Positions 1 to 8,481 of a stretch of 12,497 nucleotides of DNA are shown here, piece after piece (within the stretch, counting starts at the first letter, position 1; the number at the start of each line of letters is the position of its first letter). The notes beneath the pieces were generated by a model. It was not told the origin of the DNA, made no database searches, and saw nothing but the letters and a program-made list of their open reading frames with translations. The translations under genes and the position numbers were made by a program. Source of the stretch: Saccoglossus kowalevskii (taxonomy: Eukaryota > Hemichordata > Enteropneusta > Harrimaniidae); the NCBI RefSeq assembly GCF_000003605.2, contig NW_003119433.1, positions 51,092 through 63,588 of the forward strand, in the 5' to 3' direction.

Positions 1-358
1 ACGCTCTCCCGTGAAATCAATGTTTGTAAAATGTCAATGACAGTAACTAGAGTCATGCTTTTCCTCTCAACAATATATGCAATGAAACCGAATATTCCTG
101 TTTATACATATCTATCATTATTTCAATTTGTGATGTAATTACTGTTTATCATCATGTAGTTATTTTATAATATGTGAGAGATCACTATCAGTATTCTCTA
201 CTCTATTCTTTGATGAATTTAATTGTTTAACACATTTACCTTACTTTTTTATTAACAGATAATATAACAGTGCATCACAAACTATAGTTGTAGGTGGCAA
301 AGTATTGGTATTTTTAAATATGCAATGAATGTACGGGCTTATAATAATAGATTAAGAA
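1..358. other. AT-rich DNA without recognisable genes
   Basis: All frames on both strands are interrupted by frequent stops. I see no RNA gene, tandem repeat or transposon end. It lies just downstream (on the minus strand) of the LINE stop codon, so part of it may be LINE 3' untranslated sequence, but no poly(A) tail or tail repeat marks an end. Confidence 0.5.
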
Positions 359-1078
359 TTACAGCTCACAGTGAAGTAAATTCTTGGTATTTGCCAGCAG
401 TTTGTGCTTGCCTTTTTTTACTAGAGTCTTATTTTTCAATTCTCGTAAGAAGCCATTAAAACTAATATGAAAAGAACGGTTTCTGAAATATTTGTGCTTA
501 TATATGTAAAATACAGTAATTCATAGTGAAATTATCTATATTAAGTGGTATGAATCCAAACATTACATTTTTACAAGATAATGGTAAATAATCTGATATA
601 GCTACCTCATACCAGCGTGTTAAATCACTCCAAAAACAGTTTACTATATTACACTGGAATATGAAGTGACATAATATGTCGATCTGGTCACAATCATTAC
701 ATAAATCAGTATCTATTATACTCCATTTCTGTAACCTAGTGTTACATGGAATGATTCTATGGAGTATTTTATATTGAAAAGCCTGACGTTTAGTTTCACT
801 GGTAATATTAAATGACATATTAAAATATTGTACCCACTGATCATTTTGAATATCCTCAAAGATTGCTGACCATTTCTTATATAGCTGGCACTTCAAGAGT
901 ATGCATAAATGGATTGTAATATTGTTTGCAAGATAGTACATTACAAGTTATTGTATTGCAGGTACGTGACCTCTGACCTTCATACAATATTTTCTTCCAT
1001 GGAGATGGGATGGCCGCCTTTATTGTTAAATAATTTAAAAATTTGAATGATCTTATATTGAATTTATTTAATATATTA
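359..1078 (-). pseudogene. LINE (L1/Tx1-like) ORF2 C-terminal fragment, broken
   Basis: This is the tail of a non-LTR retrotransposon ORF2, which normally carries endonuclease and reverse transcriptase; only the part after the RT domain remains. Read on the minus strand it comes in three frames. Segment one (about 1078-945) has an alternating Asn/Ile stretch ending in AIPSPWKK. Segment two (941-498, 147 residues) contains FQYKILHRIIPCN, then a zinc-knuckle-like C-x2-C-x7-H-x4-C (nucleotides 701-651) followed by an aromatic FW. Segment three (about 460-359) reads FNGFLRELKNK and ends at a stop at 361-359. The frame changes near 945 and near 463, and a TAA ends segment two at about 498. This order and the Cys/His knuckle are typical of the C-terminal region of L1/Tx1-like ORF2. 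The copy stops exactly where the gypsy LTR begins and does not resume beyond the 3' LTR. It is dead; the clade assignment is less certain than the LINE assignment. Confidence 0.75.
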
Positions 1079-2024
1079 CAGTTATAATAATCGTGAGTAA
1101 TTAAGTTACCGAGACTTTGACATTGTCGTTTTGTGCATACCGTGCCTGAATCATATCACTGACATTCAAGAGACAGTGAGAACCGGATTTATGTAACCGG
1201 AATAAGCAAACCAGAACAACAGTGATATATAGTTTGACCATCATATGCGAACATTGGGTCTATGATCGAGCCATTGAACTTTAACTGTGTGTTAAAAAGA
1301 CTTTTCGAGCTGTTGTTTTAGGAACTTATTGAGTTATAATATTGTGTTTTATTGTGTCAAATGTTTGTTAGATGGCTCTGTTATAGTTTATGAGAGGTTA
1401 GAGCTCATTATTTGTATGCGAATTGCATAGACGATCGTTATATTGATATTTACTGTCAATTTTGTTGATCAATAGAGAGCTCTATGATTGTAAGTTAGAG
1501 CGCCCTCATAGTTCAACTATAAAGTTACGTTTATGGCCATCTGTGTTTTGATGTAAAATTGCCCAAGGGTCATGCCGAAATTCTTATTGGCTGTACCAGT
1601 TGTATACTTGCTTATATTCATTGCTTAACTGTGTTTAAGCTTTAAGTCTAGTGACAATCTAACTGTATAACTTTTGATTGCATCTTTACTGCAAATGCAA
1701 TACGGGCATAATGCGGATGCTGATGACTTATACATTGGTGAGGTATCTGTGAAACACAAGTGTATGGTAAAGTACTTGTATTTTATTGACCATTGATAGT
1801 CAGGCAGTTCAGTTACTATTTGTGTGATTTATTGCCGATGAAGCCGCCTGTACGAGCTCAATATGAAAGAAGATGAGTTTGAATACTTTGTGTATAATTC
1901 ATGCAATAGCTGATTTATTGAGATAGTTGCTACCCTTGTGGGAAGCGGAGTATTGTTACTAAACTGTTTAGGTACCAGTGCTGTTAGTTGTGTAGACTAG
2001 CTACAATTTGGGTGATAGCATTGG

Positions 2025-2039
2025 TCACTAGAGGGAGCC
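2025..2039 (+). promoter_or_regulatory. CTCF-like motif in 5' LTR
   Basis: TCACTAGAGGGAGCC resembles the animal CTCF core consensus and is unchanged in the 3' LTR (9757-9771). A second, reverse-oriented candidate lies at 1497-1511 (AGAGCGCCCTCATAG); it has one change in the 3' LTR (9175-9189). This is motif resemblance only. Confidence 0.3.
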
Positions 2040-2154
2040 CTTTCATCTATTTGAGATTACTTGTATGGAGTATTGGAGTTTTCTTATATTCATGTCAGAA
2101 TTGATATGAATGTAATAGCGTTATTATTGAATACCGTTATGTTGTGTTAATGTT

Positions 2155-2160
2155 AATAAA
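2155..2160 (+). promoter_or_regulatory. LTR polyadenylation signal AATAAA
   Basis: A canonical AATAAA lies 185 bases before the 5' LTR end, a plausible place for the R/U5 boundary signal of an LTR. The matching site in the 3' LTR, where it would act on the genomic transcript, reads AATAAG (9887-9892). Confidence 0.4.
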
Positions 2161-2349
2161 ACGGTTGGCATATTTGCCTTTGAATATACTTTGAATATAG
2201 TTGCTGAACAATTTTGGTCACTATCGACTGAGTGAAGACTTGTGTGTCTGCTTGTTGTAAACGCTATCCCAATGCGGTTTTCGATGGTAATTTTTTTTCT
2301 GGAAGCCCCCCTGGATCACATGACTGTAACCAGACAGGTGTGACAGAAT

Positions 2350-2369
2350 TGGCGCCCAAAACGTGTGGC
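2350..2369 (+). other. Primer binding site, tRNA-Lys-like
   Basis: TGGCGCCCAA at 2350-2359 lies four bases after the 5' LTR end. TGG complements the tRNA 3' CCA, and the following bases match the acceptor and T arm of metazoan tRNA-Lys(CUU), with about two extra A residues and one mismatch further in. Minus-strand DNA synthesis would be primed here. The extra bases may be decay or a slightly different host tRNA. Confidence 0.75.
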
Positions 2370-2478
2370 AATTGGGATATAGATACACTGCGAGTGTGTT
2401 TACTGAGACTCACAAGGTGCTGTCCATTGACTGTGGCTAAGTTCAGTAAGTTTAACACTTAAGTATATGTATTTTTAG
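2370..2478 (+). other. Short leader between PBS and protease; gag absent
   Basis: Only about 110 bases separate the primer binding site from the first protease-like codons. The gag gene (capsid and, usually, CCHC nucleocapsid) that normally fills 1-1.5 kb here is missing. An open frame at 2232-2462 begins inside the LTR and shows no Gag-like features, so I do not call it a gene. The leader contains a perfect GTAAGT at 2446-2451 and a pyrimidine-rich stretch ending in AG at 2477-2478; whether these are splice signals is unknown. Confidence 0.6.
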
Positions 2479-3075
2479 GTAGTTTATTGCACATATAGGT
2501 CACAGGTCACGACAGTGAGTCATTCATTTTACAGAAGGGACTTGTCACATACTCCTATTGAAAAAATAGAAGATGCGTTCACTATATCCGGAGCTGATGG
2601 ACAGAATGTGCCCTATCTGGAATATATAGAAGTGACTGCCTCATTTCCATATGAGTTATTTGGCAAGGATGATAAATATCTTGTTCTGGTACTGGTGACT
2701 CCGGATAATAAATATAATAAGCAGGTGTTTGTGACTGCAGGTACTAATCTATTAGATAAGTATGATATGTATAGTGCAATCTATCTTAATAAAAGACATG
2801 TACAATATCAGAGAATGTCAGTTACAGGGAAAGCAGTTTGTCGACATATAGAAGCACAGCATAGGTTCATAGGAGATGACGGTCACTTGGGACATATCAG
2901 AGCATCTATTCATGCACCTTTGTGCATCAGACCAGATGAAGGCGCAATAGTATTTGGCAGAGTGCGAGGTGGGACAAATAAAGATCAGTATTTGGTAGTG
3001 GTGGAACCAAGTAAAAAGGCCAGAGCCCCACTGTCTACAACACCTGCAGCTACTGTGTTAAGGTGTATTAAGTAA
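2479..3075 (+). pseudogene. pol: Gypsy pol: retropepsin-like protease segment, active site lost
   Basis: This aspartic protease domain would cut the Gag-Pol polyprotein. The open frame from 2515 (the first codon is GTG, so no true start) reads through SFYRRDLSHTPIE, then GADGQNVPYLEYIEV, then VTPDNKYNKQVFVTAGTNLL. This is the flap-to-C-terminal part of the protease in this gypsy group, with GTN taking the place of the conserved C-terminal glycine motif. The catalytic Asp-Thr/Ser-Gly should lie at about 2488-2500. There, neither frame gives it: one reads TYRS and the other reaches a TAG. The segment after residue 85 links protease to RT. The frame runs out at TAA 3073-3075 while similarity continues in the next frame from about 3068. 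The domain is recognisable but should be inactive. Confidence 0.72.
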
Positions 3076-3456
3076 TTCCTCAAGATTGGCTGTGAGAGTC
3101 ATTAATATGTCAGACAGAAATCTTGTTAATAGGCCAGGAGAAATTATTGATGATGCATGTGCTGTGACTTGGATTGTTACCCCAAAAGAACGAATGCCCA
3201 GATCAATGCCCAGAAAGCCACCCTAGATGTTCATGGTGATAAGTTGTGTGAGATGAAGGATGTAACAGAATTGATTGTGGATGATGTAAAACTTAAGGTG
3301 GATAATACCTCATTGGATCAGGCTCAGTTACAAGAGGCTAAGAGATTTTTCCAGAAGAACAGTGAAGTATTTTCAAAACATGAAAATGATTTAGGCTGTT
3401 GCACACTGGAGAAACATAGAATAAAGCTAACTAATGAGGAACCTATTAGAGAGTGA
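3076..3456 (+). pseudogene. pol: Gypsy pol: linker between protease and RT, two frame changes
   Basis: Pol continues here without its own start codon. From about 3076 to 3200 the readable frame is the one containing SRLAVRVINMSDRNLVNRPG, a beta-strand-like spacer common before RT in this group. Near 3200 it returns to the original frame and runs through a polar, charged stretch ending in HENDLGCCTLEKHRIKL just ahead of the RT fingers. The frame then hits TGA at 3454-3456. The ATG/GTG-like codons inside are not starts; this is the interior of a polyprotein. The two frame changes roughly compensate each other, so they may be two single indels of opposite sign. Confidence 0.65.
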
Positions 3457-5106
3457 CACCGACGGGTAGCTCCCGCAATGTATGATAATCTGAAGAGAAT
3501 ATTGAAGGGAAAGTTGGATAGTAATGTTATACAGAAGTCTAGTAGCCCCTTCGCTGCACCAGTTGTTCTTGTAGAAAAGAAAGATGGCAGTATATGACTG
3601 TGCATCGATTATTGGAAGCCGAACGCTCAAACCATTAAGGACGTGTATGCCTTACCTAGAATTGAGGAAACATTTGATACTCTTCAGGGATCCAATTGGT
3701 TTTCCACAATTGATCTCAAGAGTGATTATTGGCAAATTGCGATGCATGAGGATGACATAGAAAAGACTGCCTTTGTGACACCAGTTAGACATTTTGAATG
3801 TACACATATGAGCATGGGCCTATGCAATGCACCTGCTACGTTCCAGAAGGTGATGGACAAATGCATGGATGGTCTCAACAATAAGATATGTGTTGTGTAT
3901 TTAGACGACGTCATTGTTTTTGCAAAGACCTATTCAGAACATCTGGACCGGCTCCAGCAAGTTTTTGATCGCTTATTGAAGAATGGCTTGAAGGTCAAGG
4001 CAAAGAAGTGTAATTTCTTTGGTTCTGAAGTTCAGTATTTGGGGCATATTGTCTCAAGAGAGGGAGTGCAAACTGACCCTGCTAAGACTGAGGCACTTAG
4101 AGATTGGCCTGTGCCGAAGAATGCAAAGGTGGTTAAAACTTTCCTTGGTGTGACAGGGTACTACAGGAGGTTTGTGAAGGATTATTCAAAGGTCGCCAAA
4201 CCCCTGAATGATTTAACCCAAGGTCTATATGTTAGAAAGGGCAGAGATGGAAAAATGCGACAGGCTCGTGGATCAGAGTTACGAGATTTCAACTGGACAT
4301 CAGAATGCCAACAAGCATTTGACACTTTAATTGAAAGGTTGGTGAATCCACCAGTGCTGGCTTACACAGATTATACACAGAAGTTTGAGCTTCACACAGA
4401 CGCAAGTTTGTTGGGGTTGGGAGCCACACTGTCTCAAGGAGAAAACCGGGACAAAAGAGTTGTAGCTTATGCAAGTCGTAGCTTATCCAAAAGTGAACGC
4501 AATTACCCGGCACACAAGCTGGAGTTCCTTGCTCTGAAGTGGGCTATAACGGATAAGTTTAAGGAATACCTGTATGGAAGAAGATTTCATGTCCTAACGG
4601 ATAATAATCCGCTGACATATATCTTAACCTTTGCGAAGTTGGATGCAACTGGTCATCTGTGGTTGCAGGCACTGTTGACCTTTGATTTTTCTCTTGAATA
4701 TAGACCAGGTAAATTAAATAGAGATGCCGATGGTTTGTCACGTCAGCCACGGTCAGATTATTCCTCAGATGATGTGAATCCATACTGGAAGAAATTGGTA
4801 TCACCAGAGGACAGAGGGAGAAACACTTTTGCTGCTGAAACTGTGACAGCAATTTGTCATGGTCAATATATAGAGAAACCATATATTGAAAGAATTGGTG
4901 GAGTTGTTCCTGTTGTACCCAGAACATTATTGAATCCACAGATTAATCCAGACAAGTTGTCTCTTCCTACTGTTTCCATGGATGAGTGGAGGCAACACCA
5001 ATTAAATGACCCTGTAGTAGGACGACTATATAGATATTTTGAGATGGGCAAGCCACTATCAGCTGCTGAGAGATCACATGAATCACTGCCAGTTCAGTGG
5101 GGTTAG
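3457..5106 (+). pseudogene. pol: Gypsy pol: reverse transcriptase and RNase H
   Basis: This segment makes DNA from element RNA and degrades the RNA strand. It is the same frame as the preceding and following segments, interrupted by TGA at 3595-3597 and TAG at 5104-5106. The 487-residue open stretch 3643-5106 holds most RT motifs: STIDLKSDYWQI with the first catalytic Asp, FVTP, GLCNAPATFQKVMD, and the YLDD box at residues 86-89 (3898-3909). The thumb/connection follows, with YLGHIVS and FLGVTGYYRRFV. RNase H follows with its four acidic residues intact: D253 in HTDAS (4399), E294 in KLEFLALKW (4522), D320 in LTDNN (4600) and D363 before GLSR (4729). The finger region 3466-3640 lies before the open stretch. 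All catalytic residues survive although the frame is closed by stops, so decay came after the last active state. The apparent start at 3643 is GTG and not biological. Confidence 0.92.
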
Positions 5107-5358
5107 AGAGAGTGGAAACATTTCTGTTTTCGTAAGAACGTACTTCACCGGAGACGAATGAAACCTGATGGGCGTATGCAATATCAGTTGGTACTTCCTG
5201 CCAAGTATCGTGGTACAGCTTTGGAAGCAGTCCATGATGACATGGGTCATTTGGGCCAGGAACGTACCTTGGATTTACTGAGAGCTAGATTTTATTGGCC
5301 AAAGATGAGTGAGGATGTTTGTAATAAGATACGTTCCTGTGAAAGATGTACCAGACAC
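5107..5358 (+). pseudogene. pol: Gypsy pol: integrase N-terminal HHCC zinc domain
   Basis: In the same frame as RT and directly after the TAG at 5104, this segment carries the zinc-binding H-x4-H and C-x2-C of retroviral-type integrases: His at 5233 and 5248 (HDDMGH), Cys at 5338 and 5347 (CERC). Between them is RARFYWPKM, typical of this domain. Just after CERC the open frame leaves the pol similarity and ends at 5385, while similarity goes on in the adjacent frame (QTPAAKV...). A small indel near 5350-5358 is therefore likely. The domain binds long terminal repeat ends and stabilises the integrase multimer. Confidence 0.85.
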
Positions 5359-6270
5359 CTGCTGCCAAGGTTTGTGTCCCACTAGTTAATATAGTTACCA
5401 CATATCCACTTGAACTCATTTGAATGGATTATTTGACGATTGAACCTTGTAAGGGTGGAGTCAGGGATGTTCTGGTCATGACGGACCATTTTACCAGGTA
5501 TGCCGTAGCGGTTTCGACTAAAAATCAGACAGCAATGGTAACAGCAAAGACCCTGATGGACAACTTTCTGAATCATTACGGTTTCCCGGCCCGATTGCAT
5601 TCGGATCAAGGCCGCAATTTTGAGTCAAAGGTTATAAGGAAGTTATGTGAGCTGTTGGGTGTGACAAAGTCTAGAACCACTTCTTACCATCCTCAGGGAA
5701 ATGGTCAATGCGAACGCTTCAATCAGACATTAATTGACATGCTTGGCACCTTGTCTGATGATCAAAAACAGGATTGGAAGCAATATGTTGGCCCAGTTGT
5801 CCATGCTTACAACTGCACAGAATGTGACGCTACTGGATATTCCCCATATTATTTGATGTATGGTCGCCCCCCAAGATTGCCAGTTGATATATACCTGGGA
5901 TTAGAGCCGGAAGACTTTCAGGATGGGAGTCCTGATGAATATGTTGCTGCCTTGAGAGATCGCTTGAAGATAGCATATGATTCGGCCTCCAAGGGAGTTA
6001 AGAAACGAGCTGAGTATGACAAACAAAGTTATGATAAAAAGACCAAGGAAGCATTATTGGAACCAGGTGACAGAGTTTTGATTCGTAATGTTTCACTCAG
6101 AGGAAAACACAAGATATCTGATAAGTGGGAGAAAATACCATATCGTGTGATTAAAAAAGACATACCAGTTTATGAGATAAGGTCTGAACAGAAAGATGGG
6201 TGTATTAGGACAGTGCATAGACATCTGCTGTTGCCATGTTGTTCCTTACCTGTACAATACCCAGATCGAC
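5352..6270 (+). pseudogene. pol: Gypsy pol: integrase catalytic core and GPY/F-like domain
   Basis: This is the DDE recombinase that inserts element DNA into the host chromosome. Similarity starts at about 5352 in this frame and is cut by TGA at 5421-5423; the open stretch then starts with ATG 5424. Catalytic residues are D at residue 2 (5427), D61 in HSDQG (5604) and E97 in QCERFN (5712), with exactly 35 residues between the last two, the D-35-E spacing. SYHPQGNGQ precedes the Glu as expected. Further on are GYSPYYLMYGRPPRLP and a basic stretch (KKRAEYDKQSYDKKTK). From about residue 211 comes LLEPGDRVLI, then KWEKIPYRV and a VHRHLLLP end, which together match a GPY/F-type C-terminal domain. 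I see no chromodomain. Confidence 0.92.
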
Positions 6271-7106
6271 CTATGAGAACAGCAGGCCCACGGGGTAGGG
6301 TCAGAAGGGAAGGTGTTAGAACAAGACGTAAGCCAGTTGTTGAGTCTTCGGACATGGAACATGAATCATCTGTAGTCCAAACATCGGAGGAGGAGAATGC
6401 TGAAGAAATCTACTGGGTTGAACAGGGGCCACGTCCAGATTATACATCAGAGATATGTCCTGATGTAAGAGTCTCCAGAGATCATGCCAGTGATAGAGTT
6501 ATAAATCCAGGATTGGATTCTGCATCCTTTATGACATCCAGATATGCAGAGATAAATGGTGTTCTTGAATATCATGTTGGTATGTGTAATGCTGAATCAT
6601 GTGGTCCACCTGAGAGGAGATTCTCTGATGAAACAAACCATGATAGATTGTAGAGTCTGGTTTCTTTCAAGGAACCCTTAGATCTGAGTTCAACAGATAC
6701 AGATGAAGAGCTTACTGGTGCTCCAGATGAGAGGGTGGAGGCTACCCCTTGTCAAGGAAAAACCTTGGAGGGCAATCCAGTTGAAGAACTGACGTCCGAG
6801 GTTGTTGTGTCGGAAACTGAAGAAAAGGCATCAGATCAGAACATTCATAACAGACCAAAGCGTAATCATAGAGCACCCATCAGATATGGCTTCGATCAGG
6901 GATGTAGAGCTGGTTCTGAGCCTGGATATGGGATGGAGTGGTTGAAATGGGAGATTATGTGTCTGAAGAAAGAAATAACTAAATTGAGGAATATCAAGTT
7001 GGATGAATCTGGATTAATGAGAAAGATAAATCTAATATCAGATTCCGAGACAACTAGACAGCTTAGAGTAGATGTTGAAACCTTTATTCTCCATGAAAAG
7101 AAGTGA
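6271..7106 (+). pseudogene. Pol C-terminal extension after integrase, one stop
   Basis: The integrase frame continues well past its usual end. It starts with an Arg-rich stretch (about 6280-6340), then an acidic Ser/Glu-rich one, and runs to a TAG at 6651-6653. The same frame stays open beyond it to 7106, with a second acidic stretch, then a basic RPKRNHRAPIRYGF motif (about 6853-6894) and a Leu/Lys/Glu-rich end suggestive of a short coiled coil (about 6940-7100). Two long stretches in the same frame on either side of one stop make a single original tail of about 280 residues likely. Short R/K-P-rich tails close many gypsy pols; the coiled end is unusual and its job unknown. It could instead be a separate downstream ORF that became fused. 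Confidence 0.6.
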
Positions 7107-7157
7107 TTGGCTGAATAGTCTGAGCAAGTGAAATGACATGAGTTGTTTTCTTGAAGA

Positions 7158-7185
7158 TTTCTTTTCTCTTTTCTCTTTTCTCTTT
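7158..7185 (+). repeat. Pure pyrimidine tract, 7-base period
   Basis: There are 28 consecutive C/T bases built on three tandem CTTTTCT units starting at 7161. On the minus strand it is a polypurine run. It is a simple repeat, possibly a spare plus-strand priming or triplex-forming tract, but no function is shown. Confidence 0.7.
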
Positions 7186-7513
7186 GTGTTTCGCTCTATG
7201 CACTACTTGTTTTCTGATTCCATATTGGTGGGAGCCCGAGCCATGCTTTATGGTTATTCAATTCTTGTTTCTTATGTAGTGTATATCGTGTGTTTCACCT
7301 TTATTTCTGCTTTGGTGTTTACCACTGCCACATACATTATGCAAGTTATGTATAGGCATTGTGTATGGTGTACTGGAGGTGCTAGTGTAAAATAGTTTGA
7401 TTGAATGTTGAGTAGTTGAGAGCCTTTATTGATAGAGGAATTGACTTTGCAGCTACTTTTACTTGTTTAGAGTCGGGCAGAGCAAACAGTTGTTCGATTC
7501 TCTACTTTTCGAT

Positions 7514-7560
7514 TGGTATTGGGAAGACCAAAATTCCTTGATTAAGCTCTTCCCAACCAA
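7514..7560 (+). other. Hairpin in 3' untranslated region
   Basis: The arms TTGGGAAGA (7519-7527) and TCTTCCCAA (7548-7556) are perfect 9-base complements with a 20-base loop. After a 2-base bulge the stem goes on with TTGG (7514-7517) and CCAA (7557-7560). It may fold in the transcript; there is no run of T after it and no known family. Confidence 0.5.
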
Positions 7561-8300
7561 CGTTTTTGTGTTTAGAAAGTTAGGGACTGTGTTGTAAGTC
7601 CATCTTATGCATTTCGGAATCTCACTCTTCTGTATTTAGTGCATTTTAATGTATCATAGACATGCTAGGCCTGGAGATGAAAAGATAGGAAGAATAGATT
7701 AGGTTGGATAGAGAAGCGCTGATAAGACATTTTACTTCCCATGTAGCATGGGCAGAGGACCAAATTCTTTGACTTTGCTGATGCTCATGTTGGGGATTAA
7801 TAATACAGATAATTCACTGAACGTGTTTTGTCCATGAAGTGAAATTGATTTTGTTTGCCAGTGAGCACCAATTATGAATCTTACTACTTGTTTTATTCAC
7901 TTGAATATGTGTATGTATGGTTCAGATATTGTTTCCAATTGCATACTTCTGTATTCTACATTGACTGGGTGAGAAGATATGGTGAAGAGTATCGGTGTGG
8001 TGACTGGTGTGATTAAGCCAGTGGGTTCTGAGTGGTATGGAAGATCTACTGATGTCCGATGAGTTTCTGTTGTATCAACCCAGAAGTATAGTTGTTGACA
8101 GGTCGAGGACGACAGTCTGTTTGGAGGAGAGTGTCACAATTTGTAATTTTGTATTTTTAGCTAGTGACAGTTTAATGCTATACTTATTGTGTTTCCCAGA
8201 TATCTAGTCCTATATTGTGCCTGTGTCTACTGTGTATTTTATTTGTACATAATTTATTTGATAACGTACCCTTGATAATTAGGTATTGTTTCCCCGTTAT

Positions 8301-8465
8301 GTCTATGACATTGCGTCATGGTGACTGTGTACGGTTTCTAGGCGAATTGGGACTTGACGCTTGTTGGCCAATCAGCACTCGAGTTTCAGGAGAGCTGGCA
8401 TGCCTCGTGTGTGTGCGTGAAGAAGATGGCGACTGATCGTGTCGACTGATGCAGTTGATGTCGGC
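8301..8465 (+). promoter_or_regulatory. Promoter-like CpG-richer segment with CCAAT box
   Basis: It differs from its T-rich surroundings in GC and CpG. It contains a CRE/AP-1-like TGCGTCA (8312-8318), an NF-Y type CCAATCAG (8368-8375) and, about 55 bases on, ATGGCG at 8426 with a purine at -3, a good animal start context. That ATG opens only seven codons before TGA 8447-8449. The order looks like a host gene 5' end, but no transcription start can be seen. Chance occurrence of each short motif is possible. Confidence 0.35.
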
Positions 8466-8481
8466 AAATAATTAACATTAG

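Larger units (their letters stand above)
1079..2345 (+). repeat. 5' LTR of gypsy element
   Basis: This direct repeat matches 8758-10082 over its whole length, with roughly 30-35 substitutions by eye (about 2.5-3%) and several indels. It ends in TGTGACA, the usual CA end, four bases before the primer binding site. Its first bases (TTACAG at 1076-1081) align with TGCCAG of the 3' copy, so the TG start has been mutated or lost. Compared with the 3' LTR it lacks a 27-base segment (junction at 1658/1659) and a 23-base segment (junction at 1676/1677); the latter is bounded by direct TTTTG repeats in the longer copy. Promoter candidates are weak: TATAAAG at 1518-1524 reads TATATAG in the other LTR. 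A polyadenylation signal AATAAA lies at 2155-2160. Confidence 0.9.
7107..8300 (+). other. Non-coding 3' region of the element
   Basis: It is T-rich and closed in all frames except a hydrophobic 85-residue stretch (7138-7395). That stretch is rich in Phe/Leu/Tyr because the DNA is T-rich, and it lacks a signal cleavage site, furin-like site or cysteine pattern. I do not call an env gene. The region holds a pyrimidine tract (7158-7185) and a strong hairpin (7514-7560), described separately. Confidence 0.55.

Noticed and set aside
2232-2462. 76-residue open frame taken as a gag start
   Set aside because: It begins inside the 5' LTR with a non-ATG codon, crosses the primer binding site and has no Gag-like motif; the same bases in the 3' LTR do not keep it open.
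2446-2478. A complete intron between GTAAGT and AG
   Set aside because: A 33-base intron is too short for animal splicing. The two sites are noted only as possible traces of a longer lost segment.
3324-5051. Minus-strand open frames opposite pol
   Set aside because: They are shadows of the plus-strand RT/RNase H frame and contain no recognisable domain.
7138-7395. Hydrophobic 85-residue frame as an envelope protein
   Set aside because: The hydrophobicity follows from T-rich DNA. There is no signal cleavage site, furin-like site, glycosylation pattern or fusion/transmembrane layout, and it is far too short.
8215-8436. 73-residue plus-strand frame as a gene
   Set aside because: It starts from a non-ATG codon, changes composition midway and overlaps the promoter-like motifs; nothing supports translation.
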